From NCBI RefSeq assembly GCF_006385705.1, contig NZ_VFRQ01000012.1, forward strand, positions 49,238-113,237: DNA of 64,000 nucleotides, given 5' to 3'. The first letter of the stretch is position 1. The number at the start of each line of letters is the position of its first letter. Source of the stretch: Pontibacter mangrovi (GTDB lineage: Bacteria; Bacteroidota; Bacteroidia; Cytophagales; Hymenobacteraceae). This document shows, piece by piece, positions 1 to 7,831 of the stretch. Under the pieces are notes generated by a model that saw nothing but the letters and a program-made list of their open reading frames with translations, searched no databases and was not told where the DNA came from. Position numbers and translations under genes: made by a program.

Positions 1-114
1 GTGCTCTACCTGATAACCTATTTTAAGTACTTTATGACAACGCTACTCTGAAACCAAGTTTGGAAAACCAATTTCCCCTGGCAGTGTTCAAACAAGTGGA
101 TGGCACATGTCTTT
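1..114. other. Window edge, no gene recognised
   Basis: This stretch lies downstream of the minus-strand esterase gene. I see no convincing coding region or clear terminator in it. Confidence 0.4.
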
Positions 115-999
115 TCAGTGCTTTCTATTTTTACTGAAGAAACGCCACATGATCTCATTGATGTCTATGTCCCTGGTTGTATAACCCAAAGGGTAGCCGA
201 TGTTATAGGCAACACCACCCGGCCAGGTATGGCCACCGTTCTCGACAGTAATGAGCGATACTGCAATGTTTCCATCCGATACTTCCTGAATCGTAACAGA
301 GGTGTCATCCTTTTTATCAGCATTAACAACTTTCATACTTTCTTTCCGGCCTGCTAGCCCATTGCGTATTGCCCAGTAACTATAGGTATCTGAAGCCGAC
401 GCATAAGCATTTGTTTTTCCATCATACTTTACCACCTCATCGGCCGTGCCGTGCACCTGCATCACGCTCACTTTTTTATCACCTTGGTGATAATATTTTA
501 CCGAGTCAGGCAAAGGCCCGCCAATGGAAGCAATGGCGGCAAAGTCATCCGGCATTTCAGCAGCCAGTCGATGACAGAAAAAACCGCCTCGTGATAAGCC
601 TGTTGCAAAGATGGCCTTTTCATCTATACGGTACGTTTGCTTCAGGCTGTCGAGTATGGCTTTGACAAACCCAACATCATTGGTGCCTTTTTGGTAAGAC
701 ATTTCAAAGCCTACGTTCCAATCCTGCTTTATTCCGGAGGGGTATACCACTATAAAATTGTGTTTATCAGCAGCCTCATTCATTCTGGTGTAGAGCATTT
801 GTTCAGCTATGCTCATGCCTCCGCCATGGAAGTTAAATACTAAAGGATAGGAGTGGTTGGGGTTGGATTGATAGGAGGCAGGAAGGTACAAGAGGAACTT
901 TCTCTTAACCCCCTCGAATTGGAAGGATTGTACCTGTGCAGAAACGGTGATGGCAGTAGCCAGTAATACTGCAGTGATGAGAAGTTTTAACATGATCAT
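115..999 (-). CDS. Secreted PHB-depolymerase/feruloyl-esterase-like hydrolase
   Basis: A 294-residue alpha/beta hydrolase of the polyhydroxybutyrate depolymerase / carbohydrate esterase family 1 type. The first ~21 residues form a signal peptide ending in a VSA-Q cleavage site, so it acts in the periplasm or outside the cell. The nucleophile elbow GLSRGG is at residues 134-139 (Ser136), an FNFHGGG oxyanion-type motif is near residue 56, and a late GHTWPGG motif near residue 258 supplies the probable catalytic His. These features are typical of enzymes that hydrolyse esters on plant polysaccharides or polyesters. The substrate cannot be told from sequence. The start could be two codons later (a second ATG at codon 3). 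It stands alone, with a regulator gene on the same strand 165 bases upstream. Confidence 0.8.
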   Translation of the reverse strand: MIMLKLLITAVLLATAITVSAQVQSFQFEGVKRKFLLYLPASYQSNPNHSYPLVFNFHGGGMSIAEQMLYTRMNEAADKHNFIVVYPSGIKQDWNVGFEMSYQKGTNDVGFVKAILDSLKQTYRIDEKAIFATGLSRGGFFCHRLAAEMPDDFAAIASIGGPLPDSVKYYHQGDKKVSVMQVHGTADEVVKYDGKTNAYASASDTYSYWAIRNGLAGRKESMKVVNADKKDDTSVTIQEVSDGNIAVSLITVENGGHTWPGGVAYNIGYPLGYTTRDIDINEIMWRFFSKNRKH

Positions 1000-1164
1000 T
1001 TAGTTTAGTTTCGACACAAATGACGAGCTAGCAGGTGTCAGATTCTTCCAAAATGATCATTTGCCTATAGTAAATAATGATTTTATAGCCAGTTTTTACT
1101 TTCCGGCAGTTCTGGGGAAGGAATTCGCATGAAGATAGGAGTTAGCCGGCAGGGTATGGAGTCT

Positions 1165-2214
1165 CTACGCTTGTGTCATCTCTTTACGATACGCTGATGG
1201 AGTTTTCTGCGTTTGTTTTTTAAAGGCGGTATTAAAGCTTGTAAGGCTATTAAACCCGACCTCGTAAGCAATAGCTGCAATTGTAAGTTCATTGGATTTG
1301 CTCCCTTCCAATAAGGCCTGCGCATGCTTAATACGGTATTGATTAACAAAACCGTTAAAATTCGATCCAGACCTGCTATTGATTGCCAACGAAATCTTTT
1401 GTGGGCTCACTTTTAAGGCCTTGCTGAATGTGCTTAAGGCAAGGTCAGGGTCTTTGTATAGCTCCTCTTCTGTTAGGAGTTCCTTTACATGCTCGTAAAT
1501 CTGGTTTATTTCAGTTTCTGATAATGGTGTCGTTTTATACTTTGCCACATCAAGCCTATTGATGTAGCCCTTTTTAATGGCAATCAGACTGACTCCATAA
1601 GCAATGAAAGAATAAAGAAGAGGTCCAAGAATGTAGGGAACTCTGTCCTCCAGTAAGTTTAACACATACACCACCCACAGCGCTGCCAACGCATAAAAAA
1701 GGAGTTGCAGCCACTGTACCGTGGCTGCAACTCCTTCCGAAGAGTCTTTGTGCTTTTGTATCTGCCGGTAACTGTAGAGTAGATAAACCAAGTAGTGGCC
1801 GTAATAGAGGCAGAAAAGAAAAACAAACACACTTACCGGAGTAGTTTTTACATTTTCCCTGTTAGTCCAAAGACTAAAGGCTATTCCCGCAAGAAAAGGA
1901 ATAAAATGTAACAGTAAAGCAGTGGTGAATCGGAATGATTTTTCCAGAACTGATCTGGTGTAGAAGTGGAAGAGGGGACCAATTAGCAGAAGTGCGGCAA
2001 GACCCGCAAAAATCAACTGCAAGTAAAACTCATCCACAAACTCCAGAAAAACAGATTTCCCAATGCGGAAAGAGAGTATCAGCAATAGTATGCTCAGGAT
2101 CTTATTGGAAGTACTCAGTCCCTTCGGGTGGACCCAAAGAAAAGCAGCTAAAAAGAACCCGTGAAGGACACCTAAACTGCTGAGCAGTATAAGAAGGACC
2201 TGGCTTGTTGACAT
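1165..2214 (-). CDS. AraC-family regulator with membrane-spanning N-terminus
   Basis: A 349-residue protein. About 220 N-terminal residues form roughly seven hydrophobic helices, followed by a linker and a C-terminal AraC-type double helix-turn-helix (about residues 240-345) with the typical ending around GFNSLTSFNTAFKKQTQKTP. This membrane-anchored AraC layout is common in Bacteroidota, where such proteins are thought to sense an envelope or extracellular signal and regulate transcription from the membrane. The ligand and target are unknown. The neighbouring esterase is a possible target, but that is only proximity. The gene is followed by the esterase on the same strand and preceded by an AT-rich spacer. 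Confidence 0.85.
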   Translation of the reverse strand: MSTSQVLLILLSSLGVLHGFFLAAFLWVHPKGLSTSNKILSILLLILSFRIGKSVFLEFVDEFYLQLIFAGLAALLLIGPLFHFYTRSVLEKSFRFTTALLLHFIPFLAGIAFSLWTNRENVKTTPVSVFVFLFCLYYGHYLVYLLYSYRQIQKHKDSSEGVAATVQWLQLLFYALAALWVVYVLNLLEDRVPYILGPLLYSFIAYGVSLIAIKKGYINRLDVAKYKTTPLSETEINQIYEHVKELLTEEELYKDPDLALSTFSKALKVSPQKISLAINSRSGSNFNGFVNQYRIKHAQALLEGSKSNELTIAAIAYEVGFNSLTSFNTAFKKQTQKTPSAYRKEMTQA

Positions 2215-2394
2215 GAGAGCAAATAAACAAATTATTACACTCTAAAGCATTCAACTTAAAAATATTAAAACCCATAATAAGAAGTTCCGAGATATATAGA
2301 ATGTAGAGAAAAGCTAGAAACTGTTGCTCGTGTAGTTGATTGTTACCTAAAAAGTCCGATAATTCTCCCTTTCGGTTAAAGATACCGAACCCAA

Positions 2395-2425
2395 AAAGCC
2401 GCCCCATTTGACGTGGAGCGGCTTT
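2395..2425 (-). terminator. Hairpin terminator (AAAGCCGC/GCGGCTTT)
   Basis: Arms at 2395-2402 and 2418-2425 pair perfectly, and the minus-strand read continues into TTTTTGGG, giving a Rho-independent terminator shape. It has no intact gene directly upstream on the minus strand. A very similar hairpin lies at 5389-5422. Confidence 0.55.
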
Positions 2426-2621
2426 CTTGATGTAGTAGACCATAGGAAGGAATTATCGAACCATATCCACAGGGATTTGCTAGCAGTACTTGAGTTAATG
2501 TAAGTACTTTATAACATTATAGCCCTGCGATACTGTATGCAAACCAATGCAAATCATTCTGCACTATTTCAAATAAGGATGGTTTTTATGAGATTCAGGT
2601 ACAACAAGTGTAACTATTAAC

Positions 2622-2653
2622 AAGGCCGGCTCCTGTTTATGGGAGCCGGCCTT
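2622..2653. terminator. GC-rich hairpin, probable terminator
   Basis: Perfect 12-bp arms AAGGCCGGCTCC (2622-2633) and GGAGCCGGCCTT (2642-2653) around an 8-base loop. There is no long T-run on either side, so it could also be a structured remnant rather than a working terminator. Confidence 0.4.
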
Positions 2654-2719
2654 ATAAACCCACTTATGTCAAGCAAGTAGCTGAACTGGTATATTGTCTT
2701 ATGTTTGAAGCAGCAGAGT

Positions 2720-2746
2720 AGGAGCTGCCGTTTCGAGACAGCTCCT
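2720..2746 (-). terminator. Hairpin just past the DinB-like gene
   Basis: Arms AGGAGCTG (2720-2727) and CAGCTCCT (2739-2746) form an 8-bp stem ten bases beyond the stop codon of the minus-strand DinB-like gene. The U-tract is weak, so termination is only likely. Confidence 0.4.
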
Positions 2747-2756
2747 GCGCTGTTGC

Positions 2757-3254
2757 CTACAAGCCCTGCTCGTCGGCACTTGGACCGTAGCTACCGGGAA
2801 TAGGAATGTTCAGCAACCGCAGGTATAAGCCAAGCTGCGCCCTGTGATGGATTGTTTGCGCCAGCGCATGGCGGATAGTTTCATACTTCGAAAGGGTCAT
2901 GTAAACAACAGTATCGTTGCGCAACGTCCAGGGCTCTTCCAGTTGCTCTTCTGTCGCCTGCTCCAAATCTGCTTTGGCCTTTGCCAGGTTTTTCTCGAAC
3001 AGCGTTAAGAGCTCATCCGTGTTATTTACATTGCCAGGATTGTAAGGGCTGGCAGCAAAGTCGAGCTCATCGGTAGTAACAGCTAAGGTGATCCAGGTGG
3101 GCAAGTCAGCAATGTGCAGTGCGAGATCTTTAACAGGCATGCTTTTGGGGTGAGGCCGCCAATCGTATTTATCGTCTGGCACGATGCTTAGCATGTTGCG
3201 GGTTTTCTGCCCTTCTTCCTGGATTTCCTTCAGAAGCTTTTCGATTAGTTTCAT
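2757..3254 (-). CDS. DinB/YfiT-family putative metal-dependent protein
   Basis: A 165-residue all-helical protein of the DinB superfamily. Early helix residues lead to a VKDLALHIADLP segment and a late IRHALAQTIHHRAQLGLYL segment. The His residues in these two helices match the metal-binding positions used by DinB/YfiT and bacillithiol or mycothiol transferase relatives. The start chosen is MKLIEKLL at 3254, which fits the family N-terminus; an in-frame upstream ATG at 3284 would add ten unconserved residues. Substrate is unknown; relatives are thiol-dependent transferases or damage-inducible proteins of unclear role. It stands alone, with hairpins downstream. Confidence 0.75.
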   Translation of the reverse strand: MKLIEKLLKEIQEEGQKTRNMLSIVPDDKYDWRPHPKSMPVKDLALHIADLPTWITLAVTTDELDFAASPYNPGNVNNTDELLTLFEKNLAKAKADLEQATEEQLEEPWTLRNDTVVYMTLSKYETIRHALAQTIHHRAQLGLYLRLLNIPIPGSYGPSADEQGL

Positions 3255-3531
3255 AGATCTATGCTGTTGATGTAGATAAAGCAATAATACTAAATAAATT
3301 AGTGTTTGCCAATAAATTTAGTTTGAAGTATTGTTTTCATTCATTATTTCAGAAATTAAATCTTTAGAGAAGGCTTGTCAAGGGTTGACACTGGCAGAAA
3401 GCGCTGTGCAATAGAGCATGGTTCTGCAGCTTTCTGCTGCGGCAGCCTATTGAGGCTTGGGGCTGCCATGCCAATGCTTGCCAGAATAGCAGCATCAGGC
3501 GGTTTATAAGACCATCATTGCCTGCCAAGCA

Positions 3532-4845
3532 TCAGTATATCCAAAATTCCTTGAGAGACTGGTAATGAGGGTAGTTCTTACCGGTGCCCACCATGGCCTT
3601 CCCACCGACAGCTGCTCCCACGGCGCCGAACGGCTTTGCTCCTGGGTAGTCTGCTATTCTACCCCACGTATTTGTTGAAGGGTCATACTCCCACACGTCA
3701 TTCAGGCTGACAGTTATCCAGGTGTTGGGGGATGTCGCCTCCCACCCTTCCCCACATGCTATGAATCCTTTCCCGTCCAGTGAATAGCCCACGGCGAATC
3801 TTCTTCCCACTCCCCCGAAGTCCGCTTTCTTAGCCCACCTGTCTGTTGCCGGGTCATACTCATAAAACGCTTTGCTGAAGCCTCCTCCGTCCAGCCCGCC
3901 AGCCAGCGCATAGCCTTTGTCTGCAATGGAAAATACTACCGGGAACTGTGAGGCAACAGGGAAAGGGGCCTTGGCGGTTAAGGCCATGGCTGCAGGGTCG
4001 AACTCCCACAGATCACGGCCTGAAAACAGGTACACCTTCTCATTCACGACAAAGGCTTTGGTGCTCATCGTCTGGTTTGGATTCAGCTCACTAAACGCGG
4101 CCACCATTCTCCATGAATCGTCCGAAGGGTCATACTCCCAAAAATCATTGCGTTCAAATGGTGGGCAACCGGCGGATTTGCAGTTCGTGGCGTAGCCCAT
4201 TGCCACATACCCCTTTCCTTTGATGGTGAACCCTTGTGAAAAAGACCTCGGGCCTCCAGGGAACGCCTTCTTCTGCGTCCAAGTATTGCGCGCCAGGTCG
4301 TATTCATAAAAGTCATCCAGGCCCTGCTCTTTGTTATCTTTAGGGCCGCTGCCCAACCCAACATAGAGTTTGTCTCCGATGGCGAAGCAGGTAGCGTTTC
4401 TCCTGCCAGGGCCCGGGAAGGCGGCGGCCTGGCGCCACTCCTTTAGCTTGGACTGCTTGGCAGTAACCCGCACCGGTTTGGCCGCAGTTCCCTCGGCCGT
4501 CACCTCAATGGTGGCTGCGCGCTCAGCACCGCTGCTGTTAGCCTCTTTGATGATCACATACACTTTTTTATTGCCCTTCCCGCTGAGCGAGCTTGGCTCT
4601 AACCAGGAAGCGGAGGCGGGAACGACAGCAAGGGCCCAGTTTCCCTCGTACTGGACCTCAAAAGAGTCAATGCTGCCAATGCTACCGCCCAAGAGAAGGT
4701 CTGTTTTCTCGATTTTCACCTGCTCTTGCGTTGTAGGACTTGCCGGCTCCCCCTCCTCGGTACAGGACGAAGCAAGCCACAGGCCCAGCACCAGGACGAA
4801 GGCATATTTCACGGATGGTCTCACAAACTGCCATGTTCTTTCCAT
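3532..4845 (-). CDS. Kelch-repeat lipoprotein with BACON-like domain
   Basis: A 437-residue lipoprotein: signal peptide with lipobox ending LASS-Cys28, then a BACON-like beta-sandwich (about 40-132), then a kelch/galactose-oxidase-type beta-propeller (about 135-437). At least five blades show the repeated FYEYD/FWEYDP..W pattern (for example EYDLARNTW, EYDPSDDSW, EYDPATDRW, EYDPSTNTW) and GG/GKGYVA turns. No catalytic residues are evident. Bacteroidota use such BACON-kelch lipoproteins as surface glycan- or protein-binding modules, so a surface-exposed binding role is inferred. It is monocistronic, and no polysaccharide-utilisation pair (SusC/SusD) is nearby. Confidence 0.8.
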   Translation of the reverse strand: MERTWQFVRPSVKYAFVLVLGLWLASSCTEEGEPASPTTQEQVKIEKTDLLLGGSIGSIDSFEVQYEGNWALAVVPASASWLEPSSLSGKGNKKVYVIIKEANSSGAERAATIEVTAEGTAAKPVRVTAKQSKLKEWRQAAAFPGPGRRNATCFAIGDKLYVGLGSGPKDNKEQGLDDFYEYDLARNTWTQKKAFPGGPRSFSQGFTIKGKGYVAMGYATNCKSAGCPPFERNDFWEYDPSDDSWRMVAAFSELNPNQTMSTKAFVVNEKVYLFSGRDLWEFDPAAMALTAKAPFPVASQFPVVFSIADKGYALAGGLDGGGFSKAFYEYDPATDRWAKKADFGGVGRRFAVGYSLDGKGFIACGEGWEATSPNTWITVSLNDVWEYDPSTNTWGRIADYPGAKPFGAVGAAVGGKAMVGTGKNYPHYQSLKEFWIY

Positions 4846-5463
4846 GGGGGGTAGGATTGTGTTGAAAGTGTTAAAGATATAACAATTAAAAAGCGAGATG
4901 GACTATAAAAGTATAATATACCGATATATATAACAAAGTTACATAAGAGTAGCTGTTTTAATTGTTGAACCCGGTGGGAGGTCATAGTGAATTTGTGCCT
5001 TTAGACAGCAGGCTTCTTTACCTAAAACAATGCTGCTGGAGTAGGGCGATAGTATGATTCATTGCTTTACAGCATCCCGTAAAGCGGCCTTTTGCTGGGG
5101 CAAATCATTCATTGGTCTGAATATGGCTTTAGGAGTTTCCAAACTTCTCATTTAGCCATCTCATAAACGAATTGGGGATTGGATTTATGTGATGTGTAGG
5201 AGAGATGGGGGATTAGCAACGCTTACAAGGAATTAGCTATTGGTAGTACTCATATATTGCAGGAGAAAAGCAACCTGCCACAAAGACTATTCAACAACTG
5301 CCTTATTTTATGGGAGCAGACCTGAAAGAGGCAGGCTGATAGAAGAGAATCAGAAAATTTTTGGTTGTTAAGTGTCCGATGAGCATACAAAAGCCGCTCC
5401 AGTTTTACCTGAAGCGGCTTTTGTAGCCCGTAGGGAAATCGAATAATATACACCTGCAACACT
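4846..5463. other. Intergenic stretch ending in terminator and tRNA-3'-like sequence
   Basis: No supported gene; the short frames here lack recognisable content. The first ~100 bases are AT-rich and probably hold the kelch lipoprotein promoter. The right end carries a terminator hairpin (5389-5422) and a tRNA-3'-end-like sequence (about 5424-5448, minus strand). Confidence 0.5.
5389..5448 (-). other. tRNA-3'-end-like remnant plus terminator (candidate att site)
   Basis: On the minus strand this reads as a T-loop-like TTCGATT, a TCCCT half-stem and an acceptor-like ACGGGCTAC, followed at once by a hairpin with arms AAAAGCCGCT (5389-5398) and AGCGGCTTTT (5413-5422). The 5' half of a tRNA is missing. 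Tyrosine integrases of islands often recombine at tRNA 3' ends and leave such partial copies, and a tyrosine integrase pseudogene starts ~430 bases away. A structurally similar arrangement is at 2395-2456. This could also be a chance terminator. Confidence 0.35.
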
Positions 5464-5802
5464 TTATATCCCATATACCCGCTTCCTTCGCCCATACGTT
5501 TGTGTTTCTTGTTGTATTTCAGAAACTGTTTTCTTGCGCCCGCCTTTGATCCACTTCTCTAGCTCAGACTTATAAAAGTAGAGGCGATTGCCTTTTTTGT
5601 TAACAGGAATTTCCCTGTTGCTTACTTTCAGGTACACTGTACCCACGGAAAGCTTGAGAAACGCTGCCGCCTGCGCGACGGTGAACATTTCCTCCTCCTT
5701 CTCCGCAACCTGCCTTTCTAGAAGAAGTTGCTCAATGCGGCTTACCTTGTCATGCAGTTCGCTCACAGCTTGTGGAAGCTTTTCAAACGTTAAATTTTCC
5801 AT
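5464..5802 (-). CDS. Excisionase-like helix-turn-helix protein
   Basis: A 112-residue protein. The N-terminal ~45 residues form a charged coiled-coil-like helix (SELHDKVSRIEQLLLERQ), and residues ~48-100 are a MerR/excisionase-type winged HTH (FTVAQAAAFLKLSVGTVYLKVSNREIPVNKKGNRLYFYKSELEKW pattern, quoted in part). Such proteins regulate or assist integrase-mediated excision in Bacteroidota mobile elements. MENLTFEKL at 5802 is the preferred start; the upstream in-frame ATG at 5835 adds residues with no family match. It lies downstream of the integrase pseudogene on the same strand, so it belongs to the same element. Confidence 0.75.
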   Translation of the reverse strand: MENLTFEKLPQAVSELHDKVSRIEQLLLERQVAEKEEEMFTVAQAAAFLKLSVGTVYLKVSNREIPVNKKGNRLYFYKSELEKWIKGGRKKTVSEIQQETQTYGRRKRVYGI

Positions 5803-5881
5803 AACTAAATTTTTTAGAAGTGATGAATAAAGCACATTATAGAATGGTGTTAGACAATTAGTCTCCTATCTACCTGCAGGT

Positions 5882-7004
5882 CTACTCAAGCTTTAGTTTG
5901 ATGCGGTTAGCCGCTTCCCGCTTGGAACTATCTATAACCTTGACATAGAGCTGCGTTGTTTTTAGTTCACGGTGTCCTAACAGCTTTGAGACGGTGTATG
6001 TCCGTTCCGTGTGAAAGCTGCAGTGTGGCATAAGTGTGCCTGAAACAGTGGAACGTGATGTGTTTAGTGATGCCTGCTGCCTTTACCCAGTCCCGTAATA
6101 GATTGTTGTTTTGGGAAGAGTACGCTAAATCTGCAAAGACAAGGTCTTGAGGCGTTCCCCTATCGCCTAAAAGAAGCAGGGCCTGTTCCGAGATAGGCAG
6201 CACCTCCACTCCCTGTGTTTTCTGCTGCGTGAACCGCAGGTAAAATCCTTCGGCCTGGCTTTGCTGCACTTCGCTCCATAGAAGCTTTTTAATGTCTGAA
6301 AAGCGGAGGCCGGTAAGGGCAGAGAAAAGAGCAGCCCGCTTCAGTACGGGCAAGGGACAATCCGTGCTGTATAAGGCTTGCAGCTCTTCCTGTGTGAGGA
6401 ACTCGCGCTTTGTCTCCGCTGCTTTGATGGAGGAAATTTTAGCGTTCAGGTCTGTTTTCAGGAGGTCCTCTTTATAGGCTTGTTTGAGTATCGCCCTAAA
6501 TTTATTGAAATAGGAGAGGGCGGTATTGCGGGATATTTTTACCTTTCTTTTGCTCCGCCGGCCATTGGCGTGGAGTAGGAAGTCTTTGTACTCGTTGCAG
6601 GCAGTAACAGTCAGATCGTAGAGCTTTACCCCTTCAGAGAAGAAGCCCTGCAGGTAAAGCAGAGAACTCTGCCAGATTTGTCTGTTAGAACCATGGCGCC
6701 TGGCTACTTCTTTCTTATAAAAGTCGAGCAGTGTCGTGTTTTGTTTTATTCTGGAGAGGAAGCCGAACCGTAGGTTCTGGATGTCCAGCTGCCGCTGTGC
6801 CCGGATATTTTCAGCCAAAGCGAGTGTTTCCTTGTTGTGGTGCCTGTCCAGCTGCGATTTTGGTTTTTCAAACAGATAAAGGCCCAGAAACTCCCGACGC
6901 GTCAGCTTCCCGGTATCGGGGTGGGGGATGGGGGGATAAAAGTCCAAGTAAAGGGTCAGTCTTTCCTTGGAGATGGGTTTATGGCGTAAGGTTACTTTTG
7001 TCAT
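5882..7004 (-). pseudogene. Tyrosine integrase, frameshifted near its 3' end
   Basis: The open frame (5967-7004) encodes 345 residues of a phage/conjugative-transposon-type tyrosine recombinase. It includes an N-terminal arm-binding region, a SAM-like core-binding domain and a catalytic domain with the first Arg (LTGLRFSDIK) and the HxxR box (HCFRHTYATLQLS). It then runs into AVRTP and a stop. From about position 5994-6000, the next frame continues without a break as TVSKLLGHRELKTTQLYVKV and on to a TAG at 5882-5884. That segment supplies the missing GHR motif and catalytic Tyr. A two-base loss (or one-base gain) explains it: DI(Y)TVSKLLGH is the family pattern. The enzyme is inactive as written unless this is a sequencing error. 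Confidence 0.85.
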
Positions 7005-7026
7005 AACTCGGGGCGTTTTTCTTATC

Positions 7027-7593
7027 TCACAAAATGGGGCCTAATAGGACGTCAATTTCTTTTTTGGGAACAAAGACGTGAATGCCTCGCCTGTACTGGG
7101 GGATGCTTTGGCGTCTGATAAGCTCATAAAGTGCCTTTTCCGAAATCCTGTACCGTTGCTGCACCTGCTTCAGGGTATAGCAAGCCTCCTGGTCAAACGG
7201 GGGAGGGGTAGGCTGTTCAGGTATTGGCGTTGTAGGGGTAAGCTGAAACAGTTTATCTATGTCAGAGCGTTTGACGATGGTTTTGCGGTCGGACAACTGA
7301 ACGGCAGGCAGGACATTGCTTTTGATGAGGTTATATACTGTCTGTCTGCTGCAGTTGATGAGGAGGGCGGTATCTCGGATAGTCAGGAACTCTTTTGCCT
7401 TGATCTCCTCCACGGGTTTGTTCCGCATACGGTCGGTCTCCCGGTTACTGGCTTCCACCTTCGATGCCTTTTTTCTGGCTTTGTAAGCCCGCTTGGCGCA
7501 ATTGTCGCCGCAGTACTGGGTGACGGTGGTCCGGGCAGTGAACTCTTGCCCGCATTGCTGGCATATACGCTGGATTCTGATGTTTGAACTCAT
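7027..7593 (-). CDS. Zinc-ribbon protein with two excisionase-type HTH domains
   Basis: A 188-residue protein. Residues 11-33 contain a CxxC...CxxxC zinc ribbon (CQQCGQEF and YCGDNC). Residues ~68-115 form one excisionase-like HTH (FLTIRDTALLINCSRQTVYNLI), and residues ~138-185 form a second (YTLKQVQQRYRISEKALYELIRR). This architecture occurs beside tyrosine integrases in Bacteroidota mobile elements and probably regulates the integrase or assists recombination. It ends 22 bases before the integrase start, so the two are likely co-transcribed. Direct repeats just upstream (7611-7710) are candidate binding sites. Confidence 0.75.
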   Translation of the reverse strand: MSSNIRIQRICQQCGQEFTARTTVTQYCGDNCAKRAYKARKKASKVEASNRETDRMRNKPVEEIKAKEFLTIRDTALLINCSRQTVYNLIKSNVLPAVQLSDRKTIVKRSDIDKLFQLTPTTPIPEQPTPPPFDQEACYTLKQVQQRYRISEKALYELIRRQSIPQYRRGIHVFVPKKEIDVLLGPIL

Positions 7594-7610
7594 TGCTTTT
7601 AAGTGCAGAT

Positions 7611-7710
7611 AGAGTTAATTAAGTATCGTTAGAGTTAAATAAGTCAAATAATCTCCCCCGTTTTCAGTACTGAGGTACAAATACTGATATTTAGGTACAG
7701 TCGAGGTACA
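7611..7710. repeat. Short direct repeats upstream of the integrase operon
   Basis: Two near-identical copies of AGAGTTAATTAAG / AGAGTTAAATAAG start at 7611 and 7631, 20 bases apart. Three copies of AGGTAC with related flanks begin near 7673, 7693 and 7704. Their position in front of an operon with three DNA-binding proteins fits operator or recombination-directionality sites. Confidence 0.5.
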
Positions 7711-7765
7711 ACAATAATATGAATTTAAGAATAATGCTTTTGATTGTCAAAAAGATGTGGATACA

Positions 7766-7800
7766 AAAAAGCCTGATTATCAGGAATAATCAGGCTTTTG
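7766..7800. terminator. Bidirectional terminator downstream of mnmE
   Basis: Perfect 10-bp arms GCCTGATTAT (7771-7780) and ATAATCAGGC (7786-7795), with an A-run on the left and TTTT on the right. It lies 31 bases past the mnmE stop codon on the minus strand, so it terminates mnmE. Confidence 0.8.
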
Positions 7801-7831
7801 GTCTAATGTGTTATTGACTTATTTTGTGACT

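Larger units (their letters stand above)
2215..2756. other. Intergenic stretch with three hairpins and a tRNA-end-like remnant
   Basis: No convincing gene. It contains a hairpin at 2371-2389 (TTCGGT/ACCGAA), a strong hairpin at 2395-2425, a 12-bp GC-rich hairpin at 2622-2653 and a hairpin at 2720-2746 just past the DinB gene. Read on the minus strand, about 2428-2456 contains a T-loop-like GGTTCGAT followed by a short tail leading into the 2395-2425 hairpin. This resembles a decayed tRNA 3' end with its terminator. Confidence 0.5.
5389..7750 (-). mobile_element. Remnant of an integrative element
   Basis: Excisionase-like HTH gene, broken tyrosine integrase and zinc-ribbon/HTH regulator lie in one minus-strand run between a tRNA-3'-like site (5424-5448) and a repeat-rich upstream region (7611-7710). 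No replication, mobilisation or cargo genes are present in this interval. The element is therefore either a small decayed one, or its cargo is the adjacent 2.4-5.4 kb region. The limits are inferred. Confidence 0.5.

Noticed and set aside
2102..2443. 113-codon minus-strand frame upstream of the AraC gene
   Set aside because: It runs through terminator hairpins and overlaps the AraC gene in another frame, with no recognisable features.
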